Positions 46,480 to 54,915 of a stretch of 64,000 bases of DNA are shown here, piece by piece. The stretch is from Bosea sp. PAMC 26642 (GTDB taxonomy: Bacteria > Pseudomonadota > Alphaproteobacteria > Rhizobiales > Beijerinckiaceae): positions 434,001-498,000 of the forward strand of contig NZ_CP014301.1 of NCBI RefSeq assembly GCF_001562255.1, given 5' to 3'. Both the position numbers and the translations under genes were made by a program. The notes beneath the pieces were generated by a model that saw only the letters and a program-made list of their open reading frames with translations, had not been told where the DNA came from and ran no database searches. How positions within the stretch are numbered: position 1 is the stretch's first letter; every line of letters starts with the position of its first letter.

Positions 46480-46941
46480 ATGCCGACAGCCAGCCCTGCG
46501 CCGACACGAGACGAGATCGCCGTACGGATCGCCGCGAGCTTCGCCAAGCAGGCGTTCATGACGACGATCGGTGCGCGGCTCGTTCATGTCACCGCCGGCG
46601 AGGTCGAGATCGAGATGCCGGTCTCGCCGCATCTCTCGCAGCAGCACGGCTTCGTCCATGCCGGCGCGGTCGCGACCATCGCCGATTCCGCCTGCGGCTA
46701 TGCCGCGCTGACCGTGATGCCGGCGGGAGCCGGGGTCCTCACCGCCGAGTTCAAGATCAACCTGCTGGCACCTGCGGCAGGCGATCGCCTCGTGGCGAAG
46801 GGCAGGGTGGTCAAGGCGGGCCGTACCCTGACGCTGGCGATGGCGGAGGTCTTCGCAGTTTCTGGAGGAACGGAAAAACTCTGCGCCATGATGACGGCGA
46901 CCTGCATGACGATCGCCGGGCGCGAGGGCGTGGCCGACTGA
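46480..46941 (+). CDS. PaaI-family thioesterase
   Basis: The 153-residue hotdog-fold protein has the family sequence LSQQHGFVHAGAVATIADSACGYAALT, in which the HGG-type loop and the Asp are the expected catalytic region, and AEFKINLLAPAAGDRLVAKGRVVKAGRTL. It probably hydrolyses an acyl- or phenylacetyl-type CoA ester. The substrate is not readable. It starts 9 bp after dusA. Confidence 0.9.
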   Translation: MPTASPAPTRDEIAVRIAASFAKQAFMTTIGARLVHVTAGEVEIEMPVSPHLSQQHGFVHAGAVATIADSACGYAALTVMPAGAGVLTAEFKINLLAPAAGDRLVAKGRVVKAGRTLTLAMAEVFAVSGGTEKLCAMMTATCMTIAGREGVAD

Positions 46942-46953
46942 GCCGGACAGGGC

Positions 46954-46982
46954 TTGACGACGGCCGATTGCGCGCTTAAACT
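46954..46982 (+). promoter_or_regulatory. Sigma-70 type promoter of the ArsR-family gene
   Basis: TTGACG (46954-46959), a 17 bp spacer and TAAACT (46977-46982) make a good vegetative promoter. The expected start of transcription falls at about 46989-46990, the A of the ATG, so the transcript is probably leaderless. The -10 lies against the operator palindrome. Confidence 0.65.
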
Positions 46983-47001
46983 TAACTCAATGGTTAAGTT
47001 T
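46978..47001. promoter_or_regulatory. Perfect palindromic operator over the ArsR-family start codon
   Basis: AAACTTAAC (46978-46986) and GTTAAGTTT (46993-47001) are perfect 9 bp arms around TCAATG, and the start codon lies at the edge of the spacer. Position between -10 and the coding start fits direct autorepression by the winged-helix product. Confidence 0.8.
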
Positions 47002-47334
47002 CAAGAGACTCAATTGGACCGCACCTTCTCGGCTCTGTCCGACCCGACGCGGCGTGCGCTTCTGGCGCGCCTCGAAGGGGAGGACGGATTGTCGATCAGC
47101 GAGCTGGCCAAACCCTTCTCGGTCTCGCTGCCGGCGATCATGAAGCATCTCGATGTGCTCTCGGATGCCGGTCTGGTCGAACGGAAGAAGCAGGGGCGCA
47201 CGGTCTCGTGCCGCCTCAAGGCCGAACCGATGGAGGAGGCGATGGGCTGGCTCGCACGCTATCAGCGCTTCTGGACGCAGCGCCTCGATGCGCTCGAGGC
47301 CATGCTGGCCGAGCAGCGCAAGGATGCCCCCTGA
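46990..47334 (+). CDS. ArsR/SdpR-family transcriptional repressor
   Basis: The 114-residue winged-helix protein reads LDRTFSALSDPTRRALLARL, then LSISELAKPFSVSLPAIMKHLDVL, the recognition helix, and the wing GLVERKKQGRTVSCRL. There is no CxC metal site, so it belongs to the SdpR-like members that are paired with AHSA1/SRPBCC proteins rather than metal sensors. The ATG at 46990 was chosen because it is inside the palindrome and next to the promoter; no SD precedes it. The partner gene starts 25 bp downstream. Confidence 0.9.
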   Translation: MVKFQETQLDRTFSALSDPTRRALLARLEGEDGLSISELAKPFSVSLPAIMKHLDVLSDAGLVERKKQGRTVSCRLKAEPMEEAMGWLARYQRFWTQRLDALEAMLAEQRKDAP

Positions 47335-47359
47335 GGCTCGACAACCGCGGGACGAACCG

Positions 47360-47800
47360 ATGAACGATGCCGCCGCGACCACGCCGAGCCTGACCATGAA
47401 GCGCCGGCTGAATGCCAGCCCGGCGGAGATCTATCGCGCCTGGACCGACCCGAAGCTGCTCGCCCGCTGGTTCGGGCCGGAGAATGTCGAGACGCTGGAA
47501 GCCGAACTCGATGTCAGGGTCGGCGGCGTCTACCGCGTCGTCATGCTGGAGAATACCGGCGAGCGCCATCAGGTCTCGGGCACCTATCACGAGGTCGTCG
47601 AGAACGAGCGCCTGGTCTTCAGCTGGTCCTGGGTCACGACGCCAGAGCGCGTCTCGCGCGTCACGGTGACGCTGAAGCCCGACGGCGACGTCACCATCCT
47701 GACGCTGCTTCACGAACAGCTCTTCGATGAGCAGGCCGTGAAGGGCCACACCCATGGCTGGACCGGCTCGATGGTCAAGCTGGAAGAGCTGTTCGCCTGA
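47360..47800 (+). CDS. SRPBCC/AHSA1-domain protein
   Basis: The 146-residue protein has the START-like lipid/ligand-binding fold: LTMKRRLNASPAEIYRAWTDP, LLARWFGPENVETLEAELDV, GGVYRVVMLENTGERHQVSG and the C-terminal helix HTHGWTGSMVKLEELF. Such proteins are regularly encoded after ArsR-type repressors. The ligand is unknown. Upstream in-frame sequence overlaps the repressor gene, so the start at 47360 was chosen. Confidence 0.9.
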   Translation: MNDAAATTPSLTMKRRLNASPAEIYRAWTDPKLLARWFGPENVETLEAELDVRVGGVYRVVMLENTGERHQVSGTYHEVVENERLVFSWSWVTTPERVSRVTVTLKPDGDVTILTLLHEQLFDEQAVKGHTHGWTGSMVKLEELFA

Positions 47801-47947
47801 CGCGGTTCTGCCGGCGCGATGCGCAAGACTGGACCGAAGAGATCGCCGAATGCCGGGCGCAGACCAGCGCCGGATGAAGACTGGGGAAACGCAGCCGGGC
47901 TCCTGTGTCGGAGCGCAAGGCTGCATCACAGCAAGGGAGTAAAACCG

Positions 47948-48706
47948 ATGCAACATCCTGTCGTATCCCGCGAGGACTGGCTCGTCGCCCGCAAGACGCA
48001 TCTGGCCCGCGAGAAGGAGTTCACCCGCCAGCGCGACGTGCTCAGTGCCGAGCGGCGCGCGCTGCCCTGGGTCCGGATCGAGAAGGACTACGCCTTCCAG
48101 GGCCCCGACGGTCGCCTCAGCCTCGCCGATCTCTTCGGCGCCAACAGCCAGCTTCTGATCTATCATTTCATGTTCGCGCCGGGCTGGAGCGAGGGCTGCG
48201 AAGGCTGCTCCTTCCTCGCCGACCATTTCGATGGCGCGAACCTCCATCTCAAACATCACGACGTCAGCCTCGTCGCGGTGTCGCGAGCGCCCTATGCCGA
48301 GTTCCAGCCCTTCCGCAAACGCATGGGCTGGGCCTTCGACTGGGTCTCCTCGGCCGGCAGCGACTTCAACTCCGATTTCCGCGTCACGCCGAGCGAGGCC
48401 GAGCGCTCTGCGGGCCGCTACGAATACAATTACGCGATGCATGACGGGGAGGGCGGCGAGATGCCCGGCTTCAGCGTGTTCCAGCGCGACGAGACCGGCG
48501 CGATCTTCCACACCTACTCGTCCTACGGACGCGGCTGCGACCTGCTGGTCGGCACCTACAACTTTCTCGACATGATGCCCAAGGGCCGGAACGAAACGGC
48601 GATCATGAACTGGATGCGCCACCATGACCGCTACGACGTGGCGGCTCTAGCTACGGCCGCCCCGGCCACCCTGCCGCTGACGGCCGTGGCGTCCTGCTGC
48701 GGCTGA
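47948..48706 (+). CDS. DUF899 thioredoxin-fold protein
   Basis: The 252-residue protein shows the DUF899 features: REDWLVARKTHLAREKEFTRQRD, RALPWVRIEKDYAFQGPDG, then LIYHFMFAPGWSEGCEGCSF (a thioredoxin-like CxxC) and the C-terminal FHTYSSYGRGCDLLVGTYNFLD. A cysteine-rich end (ASCCG) closes it. AAGGGAG precedes the ATG. Function is not established; the fold and cysteines suggest redox chemistry. It follows the repressor/SRPBCC pair and may belong to the same regulon. Confidence 0.88.
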   Translation: MQHPVVSREDWLVARKTHLAREKEFTRQRDVLSAERRALPWVRIEKDYAFQGPDGRLSLADLFGANSQLLIYHFMFAPGWSEGCEGCSFLADHFDGANLHLKHHDVSLVAVSRAPYAEFQPFRKRMGWAFDWVSSAGSDFNSDFRVTPSEAERSAGRYEYNYAMHDGEGGEMPGFSVFQRDETGAIFHTYSSYGRGCDLLVGTYNFLDMMPKGRNETAIMNWMRHHDRYDVAALATAAPATLPLTAVASCCG

Positions 48707-48793
48707 GTTTGGCGTCGGGTCGTCGACACTGTTTCGCAATCAACCTGGCCTCGCAGGAACCTGCCGGCCTCGATAGAGACAGGAGGAAAGAAC

Positions 48794-49504
48794 ATGACCT
48801 ATGTCCAAGGCTTCGTCGTCGCCGTACCGGCTGCGAACAAGGAGGCCTATCTCAAACACGCCGCGGACGCCCTGCCGTTCTTCAAGGAGTTCGGCGCCAC
48901 CCGGATGGTCGAGGCTTGGGGCGATGACGTGCCCGAAGGCAAGCTCACCGACTTCAAAAGCTCCGTGAAGGCGACGCCCGACGAGGTCGTCGTCTTCTCC
49001 TGGCTCGAATATCCGGACAAGGCAGCAGCCGACGCCGCCAGTCAGAAGATGATGGACGATCCGCGCATGAAGGAGATGGGCGCCAACATGCCCTTCGACG
49101 GGAAGCGCATGATCTATGGCGGCTTTGCCTCGCTCGCGCATCAGGGGGCCGGCAACAGCATGGCCTATATCGACGGCATGGTCGCGCCGGTTCCAACCGG
49201 CAACAAGGACGCCTATCGCGACTTCGCGACGCTCCACGGCTCGATTTTGTGTGAACACGGAGCCGCACGCGTCGTCGATACCTGGGGCGAGGATGTGCCC
49301 GATGGAAAGATCACGGATTTCAAGGGCGCTGTGAAGGCGACCGACGATGAGACGGTGGTCTTCTCCTGGATCGAGTGGCCCTCGAAGGCGGTCCGCGACG
49401 CCGGCTGGCCGAAGGTGATGGCCGATCCGCGGATGCAGCGTCAGATGCCCTTCGACGGCAAGCGCCTGATCCATGGCGGCTTCGCGCCGATCCTTGACGC
49501 GTAA
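48794..49504 (+). CDS. Tandem DUF1428 protein (two fused domains)
   Basis: The 236-residue protein is an internal duplication. Residues 1-115 and about 123-234 are each a complete DUF1428 domain, with repeated pieces such as VEAWGDDVPEGKLTDFKSSV against VDTWGEDVPDGKITDFKGAV, and MPFDGKRMIYGGF against MPFDGKRLIHGGF. Single-domain relatives (YbaA-like) have about 117 residues. The fold is dimeric alpha-beta barrel; fusion would make an internal pseudo-dimer. The AGGAGG before the ATG is strong. Function is unknown. Confidence 0.9.
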   Translation: MTYVQGFVVAVPAANKEAYLKHAADALPFFKEFGATRMVEAWGDDVPEGKLTDFKSSVKATPDEVVVFSWLEYPDKAAADAASQKMMDDPRMKEMGANMPFDGKRMIYGGFASLAHQGAGNSMAYIDGMVAPVPTGNKDAYRDFATLHGSILCEHGAARVVDTWGEDVPDGKITDFKGAVKATDDETVVFSWIEWPSKAVRDAGWPKVMADPRMQRQMPFDGKRLIHGGFAPILDA

Positions 49505-49530
49505 CCGAGTTGGTACGTCCAAAACCGAGC

Positions 49531-49575
49531 CGTCATCCCGGATCGGCGCCGCTACGCGGCTTGTCCGGGATGACG
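49531..49575. repeat. Palindromic intergenic repeat (family A, short copy 4)
   Basis: CGTCATCCCGGA on the left pairs with TCCGGGATGACG on the right around a GGCGCCGCTACGCGGC core. It lies between two genes that point toward each other and may terminate both transcripts. Confidence 0.8.
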
Positions 49576-49606
49576 GCAGGTTTCGGGCTAGTGCGTCGGC
49601 CTGGCT

Positions 49607-50833
49607 TCAGCCCGGTCCGGCCCCTTGCGTCCCGAGATAGACCGCATAGAGCGACTGGCTCGCGGCCATGAACAGCCGGTTCCGCTTCGGCCCGCCGAAG
49701 CAGATGTTGCCGCAGATCTCTGGCAGCCTGATCCGACCGATCAGCTTCCCGGCCGGGTTGAACACCGAGACCCCGCTGTAGCCCACCGCGCGCCCGGCAT
49801 TGGACGAGGCCCAAAGATTGCCCTCGACATCGCAGCGCAGCCCGTCCGGCCCGCAGCCGATGCCGTCGATGATGCAGTCCGAGAACAGCTTCTGGTTCGA
49901 GAGCTTGTTGTCGGCGCCGACATCGAAGACATGGATGTCGCCCTTGCCGCCGGGCCCGGTGTCGCCGGGACCTTTGCCGGTCGAGGCGACATAGAGCTTC
50001 TTGTAGTCCGGCGAGAAGCACAGCCCATTGGGATCGGGCACCTGCGCCTCGGTGACGACGAGATCGATGCGTCCGGTCGGATCGATGCGGTAGCAGTTCG
50101 TCGGCAGTTCGCGCCGCGCAAAGCCGATGCCTGGCGGCTGGCCGAGACGGGGATTGATCTTGCCGTTGGCGTTGCTCGGGCCGCCGGCGATATCGGGCGC
50201 ACCTTCATAAAGCTGCCCGCCATAAGGCGGGTCGGTGAACCAGTAGCTCCCGTCGGGATGGGCAACGATGTCGTTGGGCGAGTTCAGCTTCTTGCCCTCG
50301 AAGCTGTCGGCCAGCACCGTCGCGGAGCCATCGAGTTCGTAGCGCACGACGCGGCGGTTGAGATGCTCGCAGGAAAGCTGCCGGCCCTGGAAGTCGAAGC
50401 TGTTGCCGTTGCTGTTGCCCGACGGCGTGCGGAACACGCTGACCCGGCCGTCATCCTCGAGCCAGCGCAATTGCCGGTTATTGGGAATGTCGCTCCAGAC
50501 CAGATAGCGCCCCTGCGCGTTCCAGGCCGGCCCTTCCGACCAGAGCGCGCCGGTCCAGAGGCGCTCGATCGCGCTGTTGGGCTGCGCAAGGCCGCCGAAG
50601 GAGGGGTCGATCGTCAGGATGTCGGGATCCCAGAAATAGGTCGTCGGCGCGCCGCGCCGGCTGAAGTCGCGTGGCGGATTGGTGATCGTGCTCGGCGGCG
50701 CCGCAGGGCCTGCCGCGGTTTGGCCGAGCGCCGGGCCGGCTGCGGCGGCGAGCACGCCGACGCCTGCGGCTTCGAGCAATCGGCGTCGCGAAAGCGGGCT
50801 GCGCCGATCTTCGGCGGAAATAGGGTCTGCCAT
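49607..50833 (-). CDS. SMP-30/gluconolactonase-family protein with TAT signal
   Basis: The 408-residue beta-propeller enzyme likely hydrolyses a sugar or other lactone. The twin-arginine signal is SRRRLLEAAGVGVLAAAAGP, cleaved after ALGQ, so it acts in the periplasm. The family segments include LWTGALWSEGPAWNAQGRYLVWSD, SPNDIVAHPDGSYWFTDPPYGG (Asn and Asp metal ligands) and IGCGPDGLRCDVEGNLWAS. It is longer than cytosolic SMP-30 (about 300) because of insertions in the middle. The substrate is not known. Confidence 0.9.
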   Translation of the reverse strand: MADPISAEDRRSPLSRRRLLEAAGVGVLAAAAGPALGQTAAGPAAPPSTITNPPRDFSRRGAPTTYFWDPDILTIDPSFGGLAQPNSAIERLWTGALWSEGPAWNAQGRYLVWSDIPNNRQLRWLEDDGRVSVFRTPSGNSNGNSFDFQGRQLSCEHLNRRVVRYELDGSATVLADSFEGKKLNSPNDIVAHPDGSYWFTDPPYGGQLYEGAPDIAGGPSNANGKINPRLGQPPGIGFARRELPTNCYRIDPTGRIDLVVTEAQVPDPNGLCFSPDYKKLYVASTGKGPGDTGPGGKGDIHVFDVGADNKLSNQKLFSDCIIDGIGCGPDGLRCDVEGNLWASSNAGRAVGYSGVSVFNPAGKLIGRIRLPEICGNICFGGPKRNRLFMAASQSLYAVYLGTQGAGPG

Positions 50834-51151
50834 CGTATCCTCCCTGGTTTTTTTGATTGAAACGATTTAAGCAGTTTTTATGCTGATCTCGGGCCTTTGG
50901 CATCCTTTCCGGCGATTGCGCTGGGTCGCGCCGTAAGAGCGCGCAGGCCAGATCATCAGCGTCTCCCCGACCGGTCGAGCCCTCATGACGGCAGAGCAGC
51001 ATTGCCGCAGCCGCATGAGATGCCGCCCGTTCCGGTCCGGGTCTTGCTTCCTTTGCGGTGCCGGCAGCATGACGGCCCTGCCGTCCGCGCCTTGCCCAAG
51101 GCGCGGAAATCGACCACACGGTCAGCGTTCCTCCGCCGCCGGACCGCTCTC
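50834..51151. other. 318 bp gap without a recognised gene
   Basis: This divergent region between the lactonase and the TauE/SafE exporter should hold both promoters. A run of T and an AT-rich block (50848-50882) next to the lactonase start is the likely minus-strand promoter zone. In-frame sequence upstream of the exporter ATG is open but Arg/Pro-rich and does not look coding. I see no RNA element. Confidence 0.5.
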
Positions 51152-51985
51152 ATGTTTGCTGGAATACCCCTGGGCGATCTCGTCTTCCTCGCCGTCTCGC
51201 TCGTTGCCGCCGGCGCGCTCACGGGCATGCTCGCGGGGGTCTTCGGCGTCGGCGGCGGCGCGGTCATCGTGCCGATCCTCTACGAGGTCTTCCGTGTCAT
51301 CGGCGTGCCCGAGGACGTCCGTATGCCGCTCTGCATCGGCACCTCGCTCGCCATCATCATTCCGACCTCGATCCGCTCCTTCAACGCCCATCGCGCCAAG
51401 GGCATGGTCGATCTCGACATCCTCAAGATCTGGGCCGTACCGGTCGTGCTCGGCGTCATCGGCGGCAGCTTCATCGCCCGCTATGCGCCCGCCGACCTGT
51501 TCAAGATCGTCTTCGTGGTCGTGGCCATCTTCAGCGCCATGCGCCTGCTCTTCGCATCCGACCGCTGGCGGATCGCCGATACGATGCCGGGCAAAGCCGT
51601 AATGGCTATCTACGGCGTCATCATCGGCGTGCTGTCGGCGCTGATGGGCATCGGCGGCGGACAGCTCTCGAGCCTGTTCATGACCTTCTACGGCCGGCCG
51701 ATCCATCAGGCGATCGCGACCTCCTCGGGTCTGGGCGTGCTGATCTCGATTCCCGGCGCGCTCGGCTACATCTATGCCGGCTGGCCGAAGATGGATCAGT
51801 TGCCGCCTCTGTCGCTCGGCTACGTCTCGCTGATAGGCTTCATTCTTCTGATCCCGACCAGCATCTGGCTGGCCCCCATCGGCGCCCGCATGGCCCATCG
51901 GCTGTCCAAGCGCAGGCTCGAAGTCGCCTTCGGCATCTTCCTGCTGGTGGTGGCGGCGCGCTTCCTCTGGTCGCTGGTGTTCTAA
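51152..51985 (+). CDS. TauE/SafE-family sulfite/organosulfonate exporter
   Basis: The 277-residue membrane protein has eight predicted helices and the duplicated family motif: GMLAGVFGVGGGAVIVPILY in the first half and GVLSALMGIGGGQLSSLFMT in the second. Family members export sulfite, sulfoacetate or related anions. The ATG at 51152 gives the normal N-terminus. The neighbours do not define the substrate. Confidence 0.9.
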   Translation: MFAGIPLGDLVFLAVSLVAAGALTGMLAGVFGVGGGAVIVPILYEVFRVIGVPEDVRMPLCIGTSLAIIIPTSIRSFNAHRAKGMVDLDILKIWAVPVVLGVIGGSFIARYAPADLFKIVFVVVAIFSAMRLLFASDRWRIADTMPGKAVMAIYGVIIGVLSALMGIGGGQLSSLFMTFYGRPIHQAIATSSGLGVLISIPGALGYIYAGWPKMDQLPPLSLGYVSLIGFILLIPTSIWLAPIGARMAHRLSKRRLEVAFGIFLLVVAARFLWSLVF

Positions 51986-51998
51986 GCGGAGCGCACTT

Positions 51999-52502
51999 GT
52001 GACGAGCGGCAGCGCGACGGTTCGGATCGGCCTGCTTGGCGCGGATGCGCATGGCTCCCTGGCCGATCTGATGGCCGAGATGCAGGCGCATTACCGCGTG
52101 CCCCGTCCCGACCGGGCCGATATCCTGTCCGGCTTGGCGGGCTTGCCGCAGGGCATCGAGGTCCTAGTCGCTCATGACGGCACCGCTCTGGTCGGCTTCG
52201 CCTTCGCGGCGAACGTTTACCCGGGGCCCGGCCTGAAATCCGGCTTCTTCCTGAAGGAACTCTATGTCGCGAGGGCGGCGCGAGGTGCCGGCATCGGCCG
52301 CGCCCTGATGCGGGCGCTCGCCGAACTGGCGCTGGCTCACGGCCACAGGCGCATCGACTGGACAGCGGACGCAGCAAACCCCGGACTGCTGCGGTTCTAC
52401 GAAAGCCTTGGTGCTGTCGCGCAGACGGAAAAGATCTTTTACCGGCTGACGGGGGAGGCGCTGGCGCAGATGGCGAACGATCCGGACACCCAGTCGCGTT
52501 GA
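51999..52502 (+). CDS. GNAT-family N-acetyltransferase
   Basis: The 167-residue protein starts at GTG and has the acetyl-CoA binding loop LYVARAARGAGIGRALMRAL, followed by the C-terminal GNAT strand-helix pattern (IDWTADAANPGLLRFYESLG). The substrate is unknown. It begins 13 bp after the exporter gene. Confidence 0.9.
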   Translation: MTSGSATVRIGLLGADAHGSLADLMAEMQAHYRVPRPDRADILSGLAGLPQGIEVLVAHDGTALVGFAFAANVYPGPGLKSGFFLKELYVARAARGAGIGRALMRALAELALAHGHRRIDWTADAANPGLLRFYESLGAVAQTEKIFYRLTGEALAQMANDPDTQSR

Positions 52503-52506
52503 CGCG

Positions 52507-52683
52507 TCATGTCGTCCGCGCGGCGCCCCGCTCCGCCAGCCTCGCCATCACCGCCAACCGCTCCGCCTCGCTCATGCTCGACCACGCCGCGATCTCGGAC
52601 AGCGTCCGGCCACAGCCCTCGCAGAGCCGGTTGATCGGGTCGATCACGCAGATTTTCACGCAGGGCGTCGAAATGCGGCTCAT
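52507..52683 (-). CDS. DUF1289 small cysteine protein
   Basis: The 58-residue protein begins [31 protein letters not shown], keeping the four-cysteine pattern C-x3-C-x8-C-x2-C of DUF1289, followed by a conserved [16 protein letters not shown] helix. The cysteines suggest a bound metal or Fe-S cluster. It overlaps the end of cobS by 4 bp (ATGA) and is therefore co-translated with it. The function of the family is not established. Confidence 0.88.
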   Translation of the reverse strand: MSRISTPCVKICVIDPINRLCEGCGRTLSEIAAWSSMSEAERLAVMARLAERGAARTT

Positions 52684-53534
52684 CGCGTCGCGCCCAACAC
52701 CAGCGCGAATCCGAGATAGATCCCGATCTCGCCAAGCTGCTGCGCCGCGCCGATGATGTCGCCGGTCTGGCCGCCTATCAGCCGTCGCGCTGTTCGTGCC
52801 AGCCCGGTCGCGGCGAGGCTGGCCAGGGCGAGCCCGAGCGGCAGACCCCAAGCCGGCAGAGACGTCGTAAGCTGCAGCCCGAACCCGATGAAAACGCTGA
52901 GCGCCAGCGCGATCCACCCTGTCTGCGAGACCGGCCGCCCGACGGCTGCCGCCGCGCCATTCGCACGCGCGGGCGGCTGATCTGCGAGTAGCCTCACCCC
53001 TTCGGCCCGCGACCACATGGCGGCAATCAGGATCGCGCCGGCTGCACTCCACACACCCGCCGCATCGAGGATCGCCGCCAGCGCCGTCACGCGCAGCAGC
53101 AGCGACAGCCCCAGCGCCAACGCGCCATAGGAGCCGACGCGGCTGTCCTTCATGATCTCCAGCCGCCGCTCCGGCGTCGCCCCGCCGAACAGCCCGTCGG
53201 CGGTGTCGGCGAGCCCGTCCTCGTGCAGCGCGCCCGTCGTCAGCACGAGCGTAGTGACGGCGAGCGTCGCGACCAGCAGCGGGGCGACGCCCGCGCTCCC
53301 CGCCGCCAGCATGACCAGCGCCGCCGGCAGCGCGATGACCAGCGCCGCAAACGGCACCGCGCGCGGGATCAGCCTGAAATCCGGCAAGGCGTGAATGTCG
53401 GTCTCGCCGGGCAGCCGCGGCACCGGCAGCCGGGAATAGAACCGGATACAGATCGCGGTCGCGACGAGCCAGCCGGGCCATGCGGGCTCGGTCGTCTGCG
53501 GTTCGCCCGCGGCCTCCCTCTCAGCCTCGGCCAT
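52680..53534 (-). CDS. cobS: Adenosylcobinamide-GDP ribazoletransferase CobS
   Basis: CobS joins adenosylcobinamide-GDP and alpha-ribazole to finish adenosylcobalamin. The 284-residue membrane protein has the conserved [12 protein letters not shown], the catalytic-region motif [15 protein letters not shown] and the [19 protein letters not shown] segment. It is divergent from cobT, 114 bp away, which supplies the alpha-ribazole phosphate. I found no cobalamin riboswitch box in that gap. Confidence 0.95.
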   Translation of the reverse strand: MAEAEREAAGEPQTTEPAWPGWLVATAICIRFYSRLPVPRLPGETDIHALPDFRLIPRAVPFAALVIALPAALVMLAAGSAGVAPLLVATLAVTTLVLTTGALHEDGLADTADGLFGGATPERRLEIMKDSRVGSYGALALGLSLLLRVTALAAILDAAGVWSAAGAILIAAMWSRAEGVRLLADQPPARANGAAAAVGRPVSQTGWIALALSVFIGFGLQLTTSLPAWGLPLGLALASLAATGLARTARRLIGGQTGDIIGAAQQLGEIGIYLGFALVLGATR

Positions 53535-53648
53535 GCCGGCTTCGCACCCTCGATTGTCTTCGTGGACGTGAGCCTATAGCAGCAGCGCAAAGCCTGTCGC
53601 CATGCGGATGCAGCGGCGAACGCCTGTTCCAAACCCCGACGAGATGCC

Positions 53649-54710
53649 ATGCCCGCTTCAGGCCTTCCCTTCGACGATATCCGCACCCTGCTCGCCACTA
53701 TGCCCGGCCCCGACATGGCCGCCGCCAATGCCGTGCGCGCCCGCGACAAGGAACTGACTAAGCCCGCAGGCAGCCTCGGTCGCATGGAGGAGATCGCCGA
53801 ATGGCTCGCCGCCTGGCAGGGCAAGGCGCAGCCCCGGGTGGACCGGCCGCTTGTCTGCGTCTTCGCCGGCAATCACGGCGTGGTGGCGCAAGGTGTCTCG
53901 GCCTTCCCACAGGCCGTGACCCGCCAGATGCTCGAGAATTTCGCGGCGGGCGGCGCGGCGATCAACCAGATCTGCGCGGCGTTCGACCTCGGCTTCAAGG
54001 TCTTCGATCTCGCGCTCGACCTGCCGACAGGCGATTTCACCAGGGAAGATGCGCTCGACGAGCGGTCTTGCGTCGCCACCATGGCTTTCGGCATGGAGGC
54101 GCTCGCCGGCGGCACCGACCTGCTCTGCCTCGGTGAGATGGGCATCGGCAACACCACCTCGGCGGCAGCCATTTATGCCGCGCTCTATGGCGGCGAGGCC
54201 GCGTTCTGGTGCGGGCGCGGTACCGGCCTCGACGATGACGGGCTAAGGCGCAAGGTCGCCGCCGTCGAGGCGGGGCTGGCGCTCCACGCCGCTCATCTGA
54301 ACGATCCCCTCGAAGTTCTGCGCCGCTTCGGCGGGCGCGAGATGGCCGCGATCTGCGGCGCCATCCTCGCCGCGCGCCAGCAGCGCATACCGGTCATCCT
54401 CGACGGCTATGTGGTCACGGCCGCCGCCGCGATCCTGCATGCGCTGGAGCCTTTGGCGCTGGACCATTGCCTCGCGGGCCATCTCTCGGCCGAGGGCGCC
54501 CATGCGCAGGTGCTCGCCCGCCTCGGCAAGCAGCCGCTGCTGGCCCTCGACATGCGGCTTGGCGAGGGCACTGGCGCGGCGCTTGCAGCAAGCCTGGTCA
54601 AGGCTGCCGCCGCGATCCACGCCGGCATGGCGACCTTCGCGCAGGCCGGCGTCGCGGGGAAGGATTTAGGAACGTCTGAAGTGGTTTACGACGCCGGTGG
54701 GGCTGGCTGA
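53649..54710 (+). CDS. cobT: Nicotinate-nucleotide-dimethylbenzimidazole phosphoribosyltransferase CobT
   Basis: CobT makes alpha-ribazole 5'-phosphate for the lower ligand of cobalamin. The 353-residue protein has TKPAGSLGRMEEIAEWLAAW, the VFAGNHGVVAQGVSAFPQAVT motif, GEMGIGNTTSAAAI and the C-terminal LDMRLGEGTGAALAASLVKAAA with the catalytic Glu. The length is normal. With cobS it forms the nucleotide-loop assembly part of cobalamin synthesis. Confidence 0.95.
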   Translation: MPASGLPFDDIRTLLATMPGPDMAAANAVRARDKELTKPAGSLGRMEEIAEWLAAWQGKAQPRVDRPLVCVFAGNHGVVAQGVSAFPQAVTRQMLENFAAGGAAINQICAAFDLGFKVFDLALDLPTGDFTREDALDERSCVATMAFGMEALAGGTDLLCLGEMGIGNTTSAAAIYAALYGGEAAFWCGRGTGLDDDGLRRKVAAVEAGLALHAAHLNDPLEVLRRFGGREMAAICGAILAARQQRIPVILDGYVVTAAAAILHALEPLALDHCLAGHLSAEGAHAQVLARLGKQPLLALDMRLGEGTGAALAASLVKAAAAIHAGMATFAQAGVAGKDLGTSEVVYDAGGAG

Positions 54711-54915
54711 AGAAGGTTGGGTGGCACCTGAAGATCGGCCTTGCTGATGGCTGAGACGCCACTTATCGGTCGTGCCGCAGTGCGGTTTCTGGTATTGGTT
54801 AACCGCTTCCGCAGCGCATGTCGCATGGCGGTGCCGCGATTCGGCGACGATCGCCTTGCTGATCACTCGTTTGCGAAGCTCGACCTTGGCTGGAGGGGGA
54901 CGAATCTTGCGTTAC
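54711..54915. other. Gap between cobT and the binding-protein gene
   Basis: This 205 bp stretch has lower GC than its surroundings and a repeated phrase (GATCGGCCTTGCTGATGG near 54733 and GATCGCCTTGCTGATCAC near 54848). Short ORFs on both strands give no recognisable protein. It may be an eroded remnant; I cannot name it. Confidence 0.35.

Noticed and set aside
50897..51151. N-terminal extension of the TauE/SafE exporter from an upstream ATG
   Set aside because: The extra 85 residues are Arg/Pro/His-rich, not conserved in the family, and the ATG at 51152 gives the normal first membrane helix.
53535..53648. Possible cobalamin riboswitch between cobS and cobT
   Set aside because: The 114 bp gap is too short for the usual element and no B12-box-like sequence was seen.
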